Positions 8,154-17,465 are shown, counted from the stretch's first letter. The stretch is DNA of 64,000 nt from Muribaculaceae bacterium (GCA_017557425.1 JAFYYU010000007.1:139450-203449), one strand, 5' to 3'. The notes: generated by a model not told the origin, from the letters alone. Program-made: numbers and translations.

Positions 8154-10997
8154 TTAGTGGGTCAGCAAGATGTCGATGAGGGCGGTCACGTCGGCGATGT
8201 TAACGTTACCGTCCTGGTCCACGTCGGCACAGATGAGGCAAGTGTCGCCAGCACCACTCAGCAGATAGTCGATTAGGGCCGTCACGTCGGCAATATTCAC
8301 GCTTCCGTCATGGTCCACGTCGCCGAGGTCAAAGCCGTGTCCGTTCTCGAACAGTGTCACTTCCTCGACGTTGCTCCAGTCGCTCTCAGTGCCATCGGCA
8401 AAGATGCTCTTCACCTTATAAATATAGGTACCCTCAGCCTCAAGGTCTTTTACGGTGTAGAACCTGTCGGTAATGCCCGTAATCAGGCGGTAGGTAGCGT
8501 CGCCGGTCTCATGGGACTTGTAGGAGAGCGAGGTCAAATCGCCGGCATAGACCGTGACTTGACGGATGCTGCTATAGTTGGTCAAGGACGTGATGGTTGC
8601 TGCATCATCGTTGGCACAGTCGAGCACGACGGTATATTCCGTCATGGATTGGTTTAACGTCAGCTCCTGATAATCCACGTTGGTCGATACGCTGATTTTT
8701 GAATTATCATAATAATAGGATGCGGCCCTGATAACAACGGTTATCTTGTCATAACCGTTGAGTTGATAGGTCGGAGTCTTGATGGTTCCGTCATAGGCCA
8801 GGATCAAAGCGTTGCTGTAGGCGCCCAGATAAGACGTTGCTGACCAGCCGTCGGGCAGATAGTCGCCATAGTTTCCGCTGATGTCGGCAAGGCCTTGTCC
8901 ATCCTCGGTCAAGGCGTCGGGCACCATCGAGAAATCAGCGGTCTCAAGTAGCTCTACTGTCGGCTTGGTCTTCACCTCGAGGGTGTAGCTGGCCAGGTTC
9001 TGGGCAGGCGTCTCGTCGGTCCAGTCGGCACGGAACTGCGTCAGGTTGATGTATTGCTCGTTGGCAGGCTGCATCACGGGAGCATAGCCTTCAATCAGGC
9101 CATGGCCGGTGAGGGTAACAACCACATCCTGGGCGTCGGGGCTGCTCAATGTCAGGGTGGCGCTATAGTCCTGGATAGCTGTCGGTGTGAACGTCACCGT
9201 CACTTCAGCACCAACCGAAGCAGCAGAACTGCTGACGGCCGTCGGATTAACGGCAAACACTCCGTTGGGGTCATTGAGGGTGAGGGTTACATCACCCGTC
9301 AAGGCTGCACCGAATACTTTAAAGGTCTTCTCGGCGCTGGCGGTCATCATCACGTCGCCACAGTCGAGGGCATCACTTGTTACCGAGATGGTGGGGTTGG
9401 TGACCGAGCCCTTCATGAACCAGAAACTGGCGGTGCCGTCCTGATTGATGACCATTTCGGTCACGGGTTTGCCCAGATAGCCGGCATTGTTCACGATGCC
9501 GCCGCGGGCGTTCATGTGAAGTTTAGCGGCAGGCGTGGAACTGTCGGTGAACTCGGTCTTGCCGCTCTGGGGCCACAGGTCGGTGGACTCGTCGTAGTAG
9601 GACCACGAGTTGTCGGCATTCATGAGGGACATCAACTGGATGTTTTCGTTGTTGGGGGTGTTGCCCCACCAGCGGTCGGCATTGTAGATGACATGGGTGA
9701 TCATGATGCCCTCGCCGGGAGCATAGCGGTCCCAACCCTGTTTCTTGCGGTTCTCCAGGATGAAGAACTCGTTCTGGTTCAGGTTGCTCGTGATGCACAG
9801 GGCCTTGTCGGTCGCTGCATTTTTCTGGTTAAACACGGGCAGTGTGTAATAGGTGCCGGGCTGCGGAGTGATGTACTCAATCCATCCCATGAATTTCTTT
9901 TCATAGGCGCTGTAGCCTGGAGGCGTAAAGCCGTCATTGTTGTAGCATCCCAGGCACATGATGTCCCAGTCACCCATGCCGTAGTGGTCTCCACCACCCG
10001 TATCATAGAAGTCGGGCAGGCCCAGGCAGTGGCCAAACTCATGGGCAAACGTGCCGATACCATCGACGGTGGTGCCATTATCGTCGCTGCCGTGCAACTC
10101 GTTAAAGACGGCAAAGTTATCCACCAAGGGGTCTCCATTATTGGGACGGAATGCACCCGTGCCGCCCATGCCATAGTAAGAGGCCGATGACAAGTTCCAG
10201 TTGCAGGGCCAGACGGCCTCGGGATGATTCCACGAAGCCTGCGCCTCGCCCACACCGGCATAGATGACGATTACCACATCGCAGTAGTCGTCGTTGTTGG
10301 TGTCATAGGGTTTGAACGATACACCGTCGGCAGCGGCCAGTTGGCAGGCCTCGGTCACCAGGTAGCCCAGTCCCTTGTCGCTGTTGCCGCCGCTATGACC
10401 GCCGTAGTATTCACGGTTATGTGATAGACCGTAGATGCCATGGACCTCAAAGTCAGGCTGATAAAGCTCGTTAGACTGATCACGGAAGTATTGTCCCACG
10501 CTCTCGTTGCCCGTGAGCATGGCCTCGATGATTTCTTGGCGGGTATTGTTGAACTTTTTGTCGGTGAACTCGACTAGGATGATGGGAATCTTGCGTGTTC
10601 CTATAGCCGGAACGCCCGATTCGTCATTGCTGCCGCCCGTAGTCAGCTTACCTTTCTCACGCGGTATCTTGTAGGGTTGGTACGACATCGTCAGGCTGCC
10701 GCGCTGCACATTGATGAAAGCATTCTCGCTCGCAGAGCGTTGATTGGCCTCATGGGCACGTACCGTCGTCAGGCCTGTTGCCGACGAGAAGTAGTAGAAG
10801 TCGCCGTCTTGGCCACGAGCCACCGTCAGCCCGTCACGGGTGAGAATGGCGTTGTTAAAGGCATTGCCTACGGTCTGAACCTGCAGGGTGGTGCCGTCAC
10901 TTTGGGAAATGGTGTGCCATCCGGGTCGAGCGGGCACTGCCTGTGCGATTAGCCCACCACACAGGCACAGTAACAATAAAAAGAGAATTTTCTTCAT
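8154..10997 (-). CDS. Secreted M6-family metalloprotease with C-terminal dockerin
   Basis: A 947-residue exported protease. A signal peptide (about residues 1-20, ending AQA) is followed by an N-terminal region, then the M6 (immune inhibitor A-type) catalytic domain with the zinc motif HEFGH at 319-323, extended as HEFGHCLGLPDFYD, and the MGDWDIMC met-turn region. Beta-sandwich domains follow, including a section near 555-650 resembling an abnormal-spindle-like/Ig fold. The last 60 residues are a type I dockerin with two DVDxDGxVNIADVTALIDxLL calcium-binding repeats. The frame extends to 11051, but the signal peptide and promoter favour ATG 10997. It probably degrades host or dietary protein outside the cell. 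No cohesin partner is visible. Confidence 0.93.
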   Translation of the reverse strand: MKKILFLLLLCLCGGLIAQAVPARPGWHTISQSDGTTLQVQTVGNAFNNAILTRDGLTVARGQDGDFYYFSSATGLTTVRAHEANQRSASENAFINVQRGSLTMSYQPYKIPREKGKLTTGGSNDESGVPAIGTRKIPIILVEFTDKKFNNTRQEIIEAMLTGNESVGQYFRDQSNELYQPDFEVHGIYGLSHNREYYGGHSGGNSDKGLGYLVTEACQLAAADGVSFKPYDTNNDDYCDVVIVIYAGVGEAQASWNHPEAVWPCNWNLSSASYYGMGGTGAFRPNNGDPLVDNFAVFNELHGSDDNGTTVDGIGTFAHEFGHCLGLPDFYDTGGGDHYGMGDWDIMCLGCYNNDGFTPPGYSAYEKKFMGWIEYITPQPGTYYTLPVFNQKNAATDKALCITSNLNQNEFFILENRKKQGWDRYAPGEGIMITHVIYNADRWWGNTPNNENIQLMSLMNADNSWSYYDESTDLWPQSGKTEFTDSSTPAAKLHMNARGGIVNNAGYLGKPVTEMVINQDGTASFWFMKGSVTNPTISVTSDALDCGDVMMTASAEKTFKVFGAALTGDVTLTLNDPNGVFAVNPTAVSSSAASVGAEVTVTFTPTAIQDYSATLTLSSPDAQDVVVTLTGHGLIEGYAPVMQPANEQYINLTQFRADWTDETPAQNLASYTLEVKTKPTVELLETADFSMVPDALTEDGQGLADISGNYGDYLPDGWSATSYLGAYSNALILAYDGTIKTPTYQLNGYDKITVVIRAASYYYDNSKISVSTNVDYQELTLNQSMTEYTVVLDCANDDAATITSLTNYSSIRQVTVYAGDLTSLSYKSHETGDATYRLITGITDRFYTVKDLEAEGTYIYKVKSIFADGTESDWSNVEEVTLFENGHGFDLGDVDHDGSVNIADVTALIDYLLSGAGDTCLICADVDQDGNVNIADVTALIDILLTH

Positions 10998-11032
10998 TTG
11001 GGTTGTAGTTATTATTAAATGATTACAGCCCG

Positions 11033-11064
11033 CAAATTTAGTCCAAAACAATCAATCCTGCAAC
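11033..11064 (-). promoter_or_regulatory. Promoter of the M6 protease gene
   Basis: Minus-strand TAAATTTG (11033-11040) with GTTG (11061-11064) 20 bp upstream; leader about 30 nt. Confidence 0.6.
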
Positions 11065-11119
11065 TCAATCCCGATTCGCAGGCGTGATAGTATTCTGCCA
11101 AACGCCTTGTGTTATGCCT

Positions 11120-11243
11120 CACGCTAAGTCGCAAATACGCTAAGTTATTGTTTTATAGTCATTTGTTGTAAAAAGAAAGGTGTTATTGGAACTGAAATGT
11201 GTCAGCAGCAATTAATATCTTTGCGCTTTCGCGTCTTCGCGTG
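11120..11243. repeat. Imperfect inverted repeat with CGCnAAG units
   Basis: Arms 11120-11144 and 11219-11243 are complementary at 19 of 25 positions across a 74-bp spacer. Each arm is itself a run of about eight-base units such as ACGCTAAG and CTTCGCGT. Confidence 0.65.
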
Positions 11244-11312
11244 GGGTCTCTTTCGGCGAATGGGGCGGGAAGTGTTAAAAAAAAACAACGGGGCAAAAAA
11301 GTCGATTGTTTT

Positions 11313-11343
11313 TTTGCCAGTTCGCCAAGTTGCCTTAACTTTG
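11313..11343 (+). promoter_or_regulatory. tnaA promoter
   Basis: TTTG (11313-11316) and TAACTTTG (11336-11343), spaced 19 bp. The leader of about 85 nt contains a hairpin, AAAATTGAA (11348-11356) with TTCAATTTT (11378-11386). Confidence 0.8.
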
Positions 11344-11431
11344 CATAAAAATTGAATATAATTACCTTTTTAAAGGGTTCAATTTTGACGAAAACAATAA
11401 GAGGAAGTTTAACCTAAATAATTGATATTCA

Positions 11432-12808
11432 ATGGAATTACCATTTGCCGAATCTTGGAAAATCAAAATGATCGAGCCGCTGCGCAAGAGCACTCGTGCT
11501 GAGCGCGAACAGTGGCTCAAGGAAGCCCATAACAACGTCTTCATGCTCAAGGCCGAGCAGGTTTACATCGACTGCCTGACCGACTCCGGTACTGGTGCGA
11601 TGAGCGACCGCCAGTGGTCTGAGATGATGCTGGGTGACGAGAGCTATGCCGGCGCCACTTCATTTTATAAGTTCCAGAGCGTGGTTCAACGCATCTTCGG
11701 TTTCAACTATGTAATCCCCACCCATCAGGGCCGTGCTGCCGAGAACGTACTGTTCTCCTATCTGGTAAAGCAAGGTAACGTCGTCCCCGGCAACGCCCAC
11801 TTTGATACCACCAAGGGCCACATCGAGAGCCGCCATGCTTCGGCTATCGACGTCACCATCGACGAGGCCCGTGACACCCAGCTCGAAATTCCCTTCAAGG
11901 GCAACGTGTCGCTGGAGAAGCTGGAGAAGGTGCTCAGCGAGAACAAGGGCAACGTGCCCTTCATGGTACTGACCGTGACCAATAACACCGTGGGCGGCCA
12001 GCCCGTGTCGATGCAGAACATCAAGGACACCTGCGAACTGTGCCACAAGTATGACGTGCCCGTGGTGATGGACAGCGCCCGCTTTGCCGAGAACGCTTAC
12101 TTCATCAAGACCCGCGAGGAGGGCTATGCCGACAAGACCATCAAGGAGATTGCCCGCGAGATGTACTCCTATGTTGACGCCATGACGATGTCGGCCAAGA
12201 AGGACGGTCTGGTGAACATGGGCGGCTTCATCGCCACCAACCGCGAGGACTGGTACGAGGGCGCCAAGTTGTTCTGCATCCCCTTTGAGGGCTTCCTTAC
12301 CTATGGCGGTTTGAACGGTCGCGACCTGAACGCCCTGGCAGTTGGTCTTGACGAGAACACCGAGTTTGAGATGCTCGAGACCCGCATCCACCAGGTTCAG
12401 TATCTGGCCAGCAAGCTCGACGAGTATGGCATCCCCTATCAGCGTCCCGTGGGCGGTCACGCCCTGTTCATCGATGCCGACAAGGTGCTGTGCAACATCC
12501 CCAAGGAAGAGTTCCCCGCCCAGACGCTCACCTGCGAGCTCTATCTCGAGGCCGGCATCCGTGGTTGCGAGATCGGCTACATCCTGGCCGACCGTGACCC
12601 CGTGACCCGCGAGAACCGCTTTGGCGGCATGGACCTGCTGCGTCTGTGCATCCCTCGCCGCGTCTATACCGACAACCACATGAACGTGATTGCCGCCGCA
12701 TTGAAAAACGTCTATGACCGTCGCAACGAGATCACGCGCGGTGTTGCCATCGAGTGGGAAGCCCCGCTGATGCGCCACTTCACCGTGAAACTCCAGCGAC
12801 TGGGATAA
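11432..12808 (+). CDS. tnaA: Tryptophanase (tryptophan indole-lyase)
   Basis: This PLP enzyme splits L-tryptophan into indole, pyruvate and ammonia. The 458-residue protein has the beta-eliminating lyase fold, and the PLP lysine is in SAKKDG (residues 254-259, probably the second lysine). Tyrosine phenol-lyase is a close relative, but two specificity positions favour tryptophan. The HFDTTKGH segment has aspartate (residue 125) where tyrosine phenol-lyase has threonine, and the C-terminal MRHFTVKL has histidine where the latter has phenylalanine. The N-terminus MELPFAESWKIKM is the form seen in Bacteroides homologues. It is monocistronic. No TnaC-like leader peptide and no tryptophan permease are visible nearby. 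Confidence 0.95.
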   Translation: MELPFAESWKIKMIEPLRKSTRAEREQWLKEAHNNVFMLKAEQVYIDCLTDSGTGAMSDRQWSEMMLGDESYAGATSFYKFQSVVQRIFGFNYVIPTHQGRAAENVLFSYLVKQGNVVPGNAHFDTTKGHIESRHASAIDVTIDEARDTQLEIPFKGNVSLEKLEKVLSENKGNVPFMVLTVTNNTVGGQPVSMQNIKDTCELCHKYDVPVVMDSARFAENAYFIKTREEGYADKTIKEIAREMYSYVDAMTMSAKKDGLVNMGGFIATNREDWYEGAKLFCIPFEGFLTYGGLNGRDLNALAVGLDENTEFEMLETRIHQVQYLASKLDEYGIPYQRPVGGHALFIDADKVLCNIPKEEFPAQTLTCELYLEAGIRGCEIGYILADRDPVTRENRFGGMDLLRLCIPRRVYTDNHMNVIAAALKNVYDRRNEITRGVAIEWEAPLMRHFTVKLQRLG

Positions 12809-12844
12809 GCCATAACAATTAATACCATTAACAAAACCTGAATG

Positions 12845-12876
12845 AAGTGACGGTGGGGCTTTCCCCACCGTCACTT
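12845..12876. terminator. tnaA terminator
   Basis: A perfect 14-bp stem, AAGTGACGGTGGGG with its complement, closes a CTTT loop, followed by TTACTTTTT. A smaller CCCTC/GAGGG hairpin follows at about 12886-12901. Confidence 0.9.
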
Positions 12877-12916
12877 TACTTTTTCTCCCTCTCGTGAGGG
12901 AATGTCCCCTGTAGGT

Positions 12917-14299
12917 TTACTTCACGAGGATCTTCTTGCCGTTGTGGATGTAGATACCGGGAGCGGCAGGTGTTTCGCTAGGCATACCCATGAGGTTGTA
13001 ATACAAACCGTCGGCCTGCTGGGCATTGAGTTCCTCAACAGCGCTGGGGGTCTCTTGGTGGGGCGGCATGAAGATGACCAGACCCTTGCTGGGATCGTCC
13101 ACCTGGTGGTAAACAACTTCCTCGATGCTTGCCTCGTCCTGAATCTCGACATTCCAGGTATTGCCCTGTGCCCATACGTCGCAAGTACCGTTGTTGTACA
13201 CGTCGTAGTATGCACCGTCAAATCCGTTGTTCACAAAGATATTGTTGCCGGGGTTGTAGTCCTCGGCCTCGGGATCTTCGGTCTTACCCAGGTTCACATT
13301 GGGAGCGCCAGTAACGATGGTGATGCCCCAGAAACCGCCTTCCATCAGGTTGCCCTCGATGTAGATGTTGCTGCTACTGCTGCTGTCATAGATGCTGATG
13401 CAGCTGCCGCCGTTGTTGGGGTTGGTCTCATAGTGGTTGTCAACCATCGAGTTGTTGCGGATGATGGCGTCCACGCTGCCGATGGTGGTGATACCGTAGC
13501 GGTTGTCGGCGATGTAGTTGTTCTCAACAATGTTGGTGCCGGTGTGTGCAAGACCCATCATGTTGCTCAGTGCGATACCGCCCGACATGGTGAACTGGCC
13601 GCCGATGACCTCGTTGTCGGCAATCAGCACATCGTAGTCACCGCCCACGGTCAGGTTGATCTGGGGCTTGTTGCGGTTGTCGGTGGTGTTGTGCCAGAAC
13701 AGGCAGTTGCGAATGATGATGCCCACAGGGTTGGTGGCACCGTTACCGATGGCGTTGAGGGTGTTCTCGATGAAGTAGCAGTTCTCCACGATGTTGTTAT
13801 CGCATGAGGCGTTGAAGCCCAGCGCACCGCTGCTGTTCATCTTGCCGTTGTACAGGGTGAAGGTGCAATTGTCGGCATGCAGGCTGCTGTTTACGCCGCC
13901 AAAGGTCACGCCCACATACTCAAAGGTCACGTTTTTGAGATTGGCATTGCCGTTGTCGCCCATCATCCAGAACCCCTTGGGATTAGAGTCCTCGGCGTCA
14001 CGGGTAACGACTGCAGTGTCGGCGGGAGCGAAGTCGGCATCGCCATTGATGTAAATCCTCACGCCATTAGCCATCTTGATGATAGCGTTGTTGTCCATTT
14101 GCAGCACGTCGCCCTCACTGATGGTGAAGTCGGCAGCAACCAGGTAGGAGCCGTCGTCCTGAAGGGTCACGCCGGTGCCCTCGATCTGGCTCAGAGAGTT
14201 AAAGGTGTAAACGGTGCCCGTGCCGTCGCTGACGAAGTCCTGGGCCATTGCTCCGGCGGCCACAGCGGCCATGAGCAGGAAAGCGTAAAATTTCTTCAT
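12917..14299 (-). CDS. Secreted right-handed beta-helix protein with C-terminal sorting-type tail
   Basis: A 460-residue exported protein with a signal peptide (MKKFYAFLLMAAVAAGAMA, cut before QDF). Residues about 60-390 show the repeated short beta-strand and asparagine-rich turn pattern of a parallel beta-helix (for example NNIVENCYFIENTLN, GIIIRNCLFWHN, NNYIADNRYGI, AIIRNNSMVDN). This fold is shared by pectin lyases and many surface adhesins, but no catalytic residues can be assigned. The C-terminus NLMGMPSETPAAPGIYIHNGKKILVK belongs to the short tail class of Bacteroidales secreted proteins, likely used for export or surface anchoring. It is probably monocistronic; a TAATTTTG promoter element lies at 14368-14375 on the minus strand. 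Confidence 0.85.
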   Translation of the reverse strand: MKKFYAFLLMAAVAAGAMAQDFVSDGTGTVYTFNSLSQIEGTGVTLQDDGSYLVAADFTISEGDVLQMDNNAIIKMANGVRIYINGDADFAPADTAVVTRDAEDSNPKGFWMMGDNGNANLKNVTFEYVGVTFGGVNSSLHADNCTFTLYNGKMNSSGALGFNASCDNNIVENCYFIENTLNAIGNGATNPVGIIIRNCLFWHNTTDNRNKPQINLTVGGDYDVLIADNEVIGGQFTMSGGIALSNMMGLAHTGTNIVENNYIADNRYGITTIGSVDAIIRNNSMVDNHYETNPNNGGSCISIYDSSSSSNIYIEGNLMEGGFWGITIVTGAPNVNLGKTEDPEAEDYNPGNNIFVNNGFDGAYYDVYNNGTCDVWAQGNTWNVEIQDEASIEEVVYHQVDDPSKGLVIFMPPHQETPSAVEELNAQQADGLYYNLMGMPSETPAAPGIYIHNGKKILVK

Positions 14300-14367
14300 A
14301 AATCTTGTCGTTTATTGGTGAATAATATAAAGGATAATAGTCGTTAAGCAATTCCTCCCTTGGATGA

Positions 14368-14375
14368 CAAAATTA
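14368..14375 (-). promoter_or_regulatory. -7 element of the beta-helix protein gene
   Basis: Minus-strand TAATTTTG about 68 bp before the start codon; no good -33 match. Confidence 0.4.
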
Positions 14376-14525
14376 AGTATTAATTTTCGATTTCACGCGA
14401 TATGATATGTGGTTTTTCGGCTAACCCTGCAAAAAATCACTTGAAAAAGCGGTTTTATGCAATCGAAATCACGCTGCTTGTTGAAAAAAATAGGGTCCTA
14501 ACAATGAATTGTTCCCGTTTTTTTA

Positions 14526-14533
14526 TAATTTTG
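14526..14533 (+). promoter_or_regulatory. -7 element of the Na/Pi cotransporter gene
   Basis: TAATTTTG 39 bp before the ATG at 14573. The -33 match is weak. Confidence 0.5.
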
Positions 14534-14572
14534 TAACCAAATATTAATCACTATACTAACACTTATTGTTCA

Positions 14573-16402
14573 ATGGATTATTCCTTTGTTGACTTTCTTG
14601 CTTTGCTGGGAGCTGTATGCCTTTTCCTCTATGGTATGAAAATCATGAGTGAAGGCTTGCAGAAGACCGCCGGCAGCCGTTTGCGTGCCATTCTGGCCTG
14701 GATGACCAAGAACCGTTTTCTTGCCATCGTCACAGGTATAGTTATCACTGCGTTGATTCAGAGTTCATCGGCATCGGTATCGATGGTGGTCAGCTTTGTC
14801 AACGCCGGTCTGATGCCGCTGGAGCAGTCGCTGGCAGTGAGCTTCGGTGCCGCATTGGGTACGACGTTCACCGAGTGGATCATCGCCATCTTTGGCTTCA
14901 AGGTCAAGTTGTCGGCATTCCTGCTGCCCTTGTTGGCCTTTGCTGTTCCCATGCTGTTCATCAAGAAGAACAACTACAAGAACATCGGCGAGTTGCTCAT
15001 TGGTTTCGCATTCCTGTTCATGGGACTGGATGCCATCAGCGCCAATGTGCCTGACCTGGCCAAGTCGCCTGAGGTATTCGCCTCGTTGCAGCAGTACACG
15101 TCGATGGGATTTCTGTCGATCATTTTCTTCACCCTTGTCGGGTGGGTAGTGACGATGGTGATCCAGTCTAGTGCCGCCACGTTTGCCATCGTGCTGATTA
15201 TGGCCGCCAAGGGATGGATCTCGTTTGATATCGCTTGTGCCATGGTGCTGGGTGCCAGCATCGGTACCAGCATCACCCCCCTGCTGGCGTCGCTGGGCGG
15301 TAATGCCGAGGCCAAGAAGGCCGCATTGGGACATGCGCTGTTCAACTTCTTTGGTGCAATTTGGGTGCTGATACTCTTCCATCCGTTTGTGTCAATGGTG
15401 ACCTGGGTAGTCAAGGACCTCTTCGGCTTGGGTGATCCCTTGGCATTATATAATAGCGTGAAAGGCGGAGCCACTGTCGAGGGCAATGCATTGGCCCAGG
15501 AACAGGTGGCCATGTCTATCGGCATGACTATGTTCCATACCATCTTCAAGCTTTGCAACCTGCTGATCATGATTTGGTTCACCAAGTTGTATGTCAAGCT
15601 GCTCAATGTGCTTGTCAAGAGCAAGAAGAAAGAGGACGAGGAATTCCAGCTGAAGTACATCCAGGGTGGTCTGATGAGCGCCAGCGAGTTGAACATCACC
15701 CAAGCACAACGCGAAATCGTCGTATTTGCCGGACGTGTCGAGCGCATGTTGGGCATGGTCAAGGAACTCGTGCATACCAAGACCGGAACGCCCGAATTCA
15801 ACAAAATCCTCTCGCGCATCCAGAAATATGAGGACATCACCGACCGCATGGAGTTTGAGATCGGCAGTTACCTGAATAAAGTGCTCGACGGACGCCTCAG
15901 TAGCGATGCCAAGGCCCGCGTTGCCAGCCTGCTGAGCATCATCAGTGAGCTGGAGAGCATCGGTGACAGCTGCAACAACATCTCCAAGGCCCTCGTGCGC
16001 AAGGAGGAGGCCGATGCTCACTTCAACGAGTACAACTATGCCAATATCGATGAGATGCTCAAGCTGGTGAGCGAGGCAATGACCAACATGTATGCCGTGC
16101 TGAGCGATATCGACAATGTGACAGCCGAGGATCTGATGCGCAGCTACAACAAGGAGCGCGAAATCAACAATTTCCGCAATGCCTGCCGCACCGAGAACAT
16201 CGAGAACGTCAACCAGAAGAAGTATCCTTACAAGGCCGGTATCTTCTATATGGACATCGTCTGCGAGGCCGAGAAACTGGGCGACTTCATCGTCAACGTC
16301 ATCGACAGCATGGAGGACATTATGCGCCGCAGCTCATCGGTGACCAGTGGCATGCCCATCGGTGAGCTGAATCCCGAGAAAACGGCTATGGGATCTAAAT
16401 AA
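14573..16402 (+). CDS. Na/Pi cotransporter family protein with PhoU-like C-terminal domain
   Basis: A 609-residue membrane protein. Two Na_Pi_cotrans repeats carry the characteristic QSSSASVSMVVSFVNAG (residues about 63-79) and QSSAATFAIVLIMAAKG motifs, which line the transport path. Hydrophobic helices cover roughly residues 5-350. The C-terminal 240 residues are soluble, helical and PhoU-like (REIVVFAGRVERMLGMVKELV and later SIISELESIGDSCNNISKAL), typical of the bacterial NptA/YjbB group. It imports or exports phosphate coupled to sodium. No pst or pho genes are adjacent, so control by phosphate is an inference only. It is monocistronic and convergent with the next lipoprotein. Confidence 0.94.
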   Translation: MDYSFVDFLALLGAVCLFLYGMKIMSEGLQKTAGSRLRAILAWMTKNRFLAIVTGIVITALIQSSSASVSMVVSFVNAGLMPLEQSLAVSFGAALGTTFTEWIIAIFGFKVKLSAFLLPLLAFAVPMLFIKKNNYKNIGELLIGFAFLFMGLDAISANVPDLAKSPEVFASLQQYTSMGFLSIIFFTLVGWVVTMVIQSSAATFAIVLIMAAKGWISFDIACAMVLGASIGTSITPLLASLGGNAEAKKAALGHALFNFFGAIWVLILFHPFVSMVTWVVKDLFGLGDPLALYNSVKGGATVEGNALAQEQVAMSIGMTMFHTIFKLCNLLIMIWFTKLYVKLLNVLVKSKKKEDEEFQLKYIQGGLMSASELNITQAQREIVVFAGRVERMLGMVKELVHTKTGTPEFNKILSRIQKYEDITDRMEFEIGSYLNKVLDGRLSSDAKARVASLLSIISELESIGDSCNNISKALVRKEEADAHFNEYNYANIDEMLKLVSEAMTNMYAVLSDIDNVTAEDLMRSYNKEREINNFRNACRTENIENVNQKKYPYKAGIFYMDIVCEAEKLGDFIVNVIDSMEDIMRRSSSVTSGMPIGELNPEKTAMGSK

Positions 16403-16430
16403 TCACCCTTAGCCGCATCTCAATATATTA

Positions 16431-16469
16431 AACAACTGAATACTCTGAATTTCAGAGTATTCAGTTGTT
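16431..16469. terminator. Palindromic terminator between convergent genes
   Basis: A 19-bp perfect inverted repeat beginning AACAACTGAATACTC with a one-base centre, between the Na/Pi transporter and the minus-strand lipoprotein. Confidence 0.75.
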
Positions 16470-16500
16470 ACGTATGTACTTCCTGTTTTTAAAACTGTTG

Positions 16501-17310
16501 TTAGGATTCGGCTTTGAAGTCGCTCAACTCAGGGCTGTAGTGATCGTAGTTCCAGGTCATGGTGACGGCGGCGCTGATGGTGGGCATGTCTTCATAGTGC
16601 AGCACCTTGCCGACCACAAAGTTCACACCAGGAGTGACATAAACCCTAATCTCGTTCGAGATGTCGTAGGTGATGATATCACCGATGTAGATGGCGTCGT
16701 CCATAAAGCCGCCCATATCCTCGATCGTGTTGGTCACTTTAACGAGTTCTTTACCCTCGGCATAGAAGGTGATTTCCTGGCCGTTGATGCTGTAAGTCAG
16801 CGCTTTGCACAGGGCCTGCTGCATCTCGTAGGGGTCAATCGAGGCCATAATACTGGCATAGCCAGCGCTATCGAATAACAGTTCGTAGAGACGTTCTACA
16901 TCCACGCCAGTGCCCTCCGTATCGCTGCCTACGATCCACAACTCTGTTGTGGAGGTGTCATATCGTGCCCGTGGCATACGGCCATGACGTATCTGGGGCA
17001 GGGCAGTCTTCACGTCGCCCTTGCCAACAACGATGCCATACCCCTCGCTAGAAACCTCGTCCGAGCACTTCAACAGGCTCCACACCTTTACGCTAACTCC
17101 CGTTAGATTCTCCTCCATCAGCATCTCATAGCGGTCGTCGATGTTGACATGTTTCATCAGATCTACTACCGCCTGGGGCGCTTCTCCGAGAGCAACAGCC
17201 TCTTCCATCGTTCCGTTCACGTGGCGCTGGGCCTTGCCCTTGCAGCCCGTCATCATGCCGCACAGTGCAACCACCGCGGCAACCTTTAACCACTGTTTCA
17301 TTTCTTTCAT
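16501..17310 (-). CDS. Orphan lipoprotein of about 270 residues
   Basis: Signal peptide and lipobox (VALCGMMTGC) put this protein on the outer or inner membrane as a lipoprotein; the mature form starts at CKGKAQRH. I recognise no domain. The soluble part mixes charged and beta-like segments and contains no obvious catalytic motif. The frame runs up to 17448, but ATG 17310 (or 17301) gives a normal signal peptide and sits downstream of a good promoter. A hairpin at 17434-17465 separates it from the upstream Cys/His-rich gene, so it has its own transcript. Confidence 0.8.
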   Translation of the reverse strand: MKEMKQWLKVAAVVALCGMMTGCKGKAQRHVNGTMEEAVALGEAPQAVVDLMKHVNIDDRYEMLMEENLTGVSVKVWSLLKCSDEVSSEGYGIVVGKGDVKTALPQIRHGRMPRARYDTSTTELWIVGSDTEGTGVDVERLYELLFDSAGYASIMASIDPYEMQQALCKALTYSINGQEITFYAEGKELVKVTNTIEDMGGFMDDAIYIGDIITYDISNEIRVYVTPGVNFVVGKVLHYEDMPTISAAVTMTWNYDHYSPELSDFKAES

Positions 17311-17342
17311 CGTCATCAGTTTATTGGTAGTAATTACACCGA

Positions 17343-17375
17343 CAAAGGTAGTATAAAACATCAAATCACCACAAA
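17343..17375 (-). promoter_or_regulatory. Promoter of the orphan lipoprotein gene
   Basis: Minus-strand TACCTTTG (17343-17350) and TTTG (17372-17375), spaced 21 bp, both perfect. Confidence 0.75.
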
Positions 17376-17433
17376 CAATATCCAAGCCTTTTGCAATTCC
17401 CTGTTCACGGGCGACAGTGCCATAGAGGACAAA

Positions 17434-17465
17434 AATCCCCGATTTCATCGAGGAAATCAGGGATT
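17434..17465 (-). terminator. Terminator of the Cys/His-rich repeat gene
   Basis: Stem AATCCC-GATTTC (17434-17446) pairs with GAAATC-GGGATT (17453-17465); on the minus strand it is followed by a run of T residues. Confidence 0.8.

Larger units (their letters stand above)
10998..11431. other. Divergent intergenic region between M6 protease and tnaA
   Basis: Contains the promoter of the protease, an imperfect 25-bp inverted repeat (11120-11144 and 11219-11243) built from CGCnAAG-like units, an isolated TATCTTTG at 11216-11223, the tnaA promoter and a hairpin in the tnaA leader. No gene seen. Confidence 0.65.

Noticed and set aside
9054-10190. 378-residue plus-strand frame in the M6 protease gene
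   Set aside because: Complementary to a convincing protease with zinc motif and dockerin; no independent signals.
11120-11243. Invertible promoter (phase variation) flanked by the inverted repeat
   Set aside because: The arms match at only 19 of 25 positions and no recombinase is nearby; invertases need near-perfect arms.
11432-12808. Calling the lyase tyrosine phenol-lyase
   Set aside because: Asp in HFDTT and His in MRHFT match tryptophanase at the positions that separate the two enzymes.
12902-13807. 301-residue plus-strand frame opposite the beta-helix gene
   Set aside because: Val/Gly/His-rich mirror of the Asn/Thr-rich beta-helix coding sequence.
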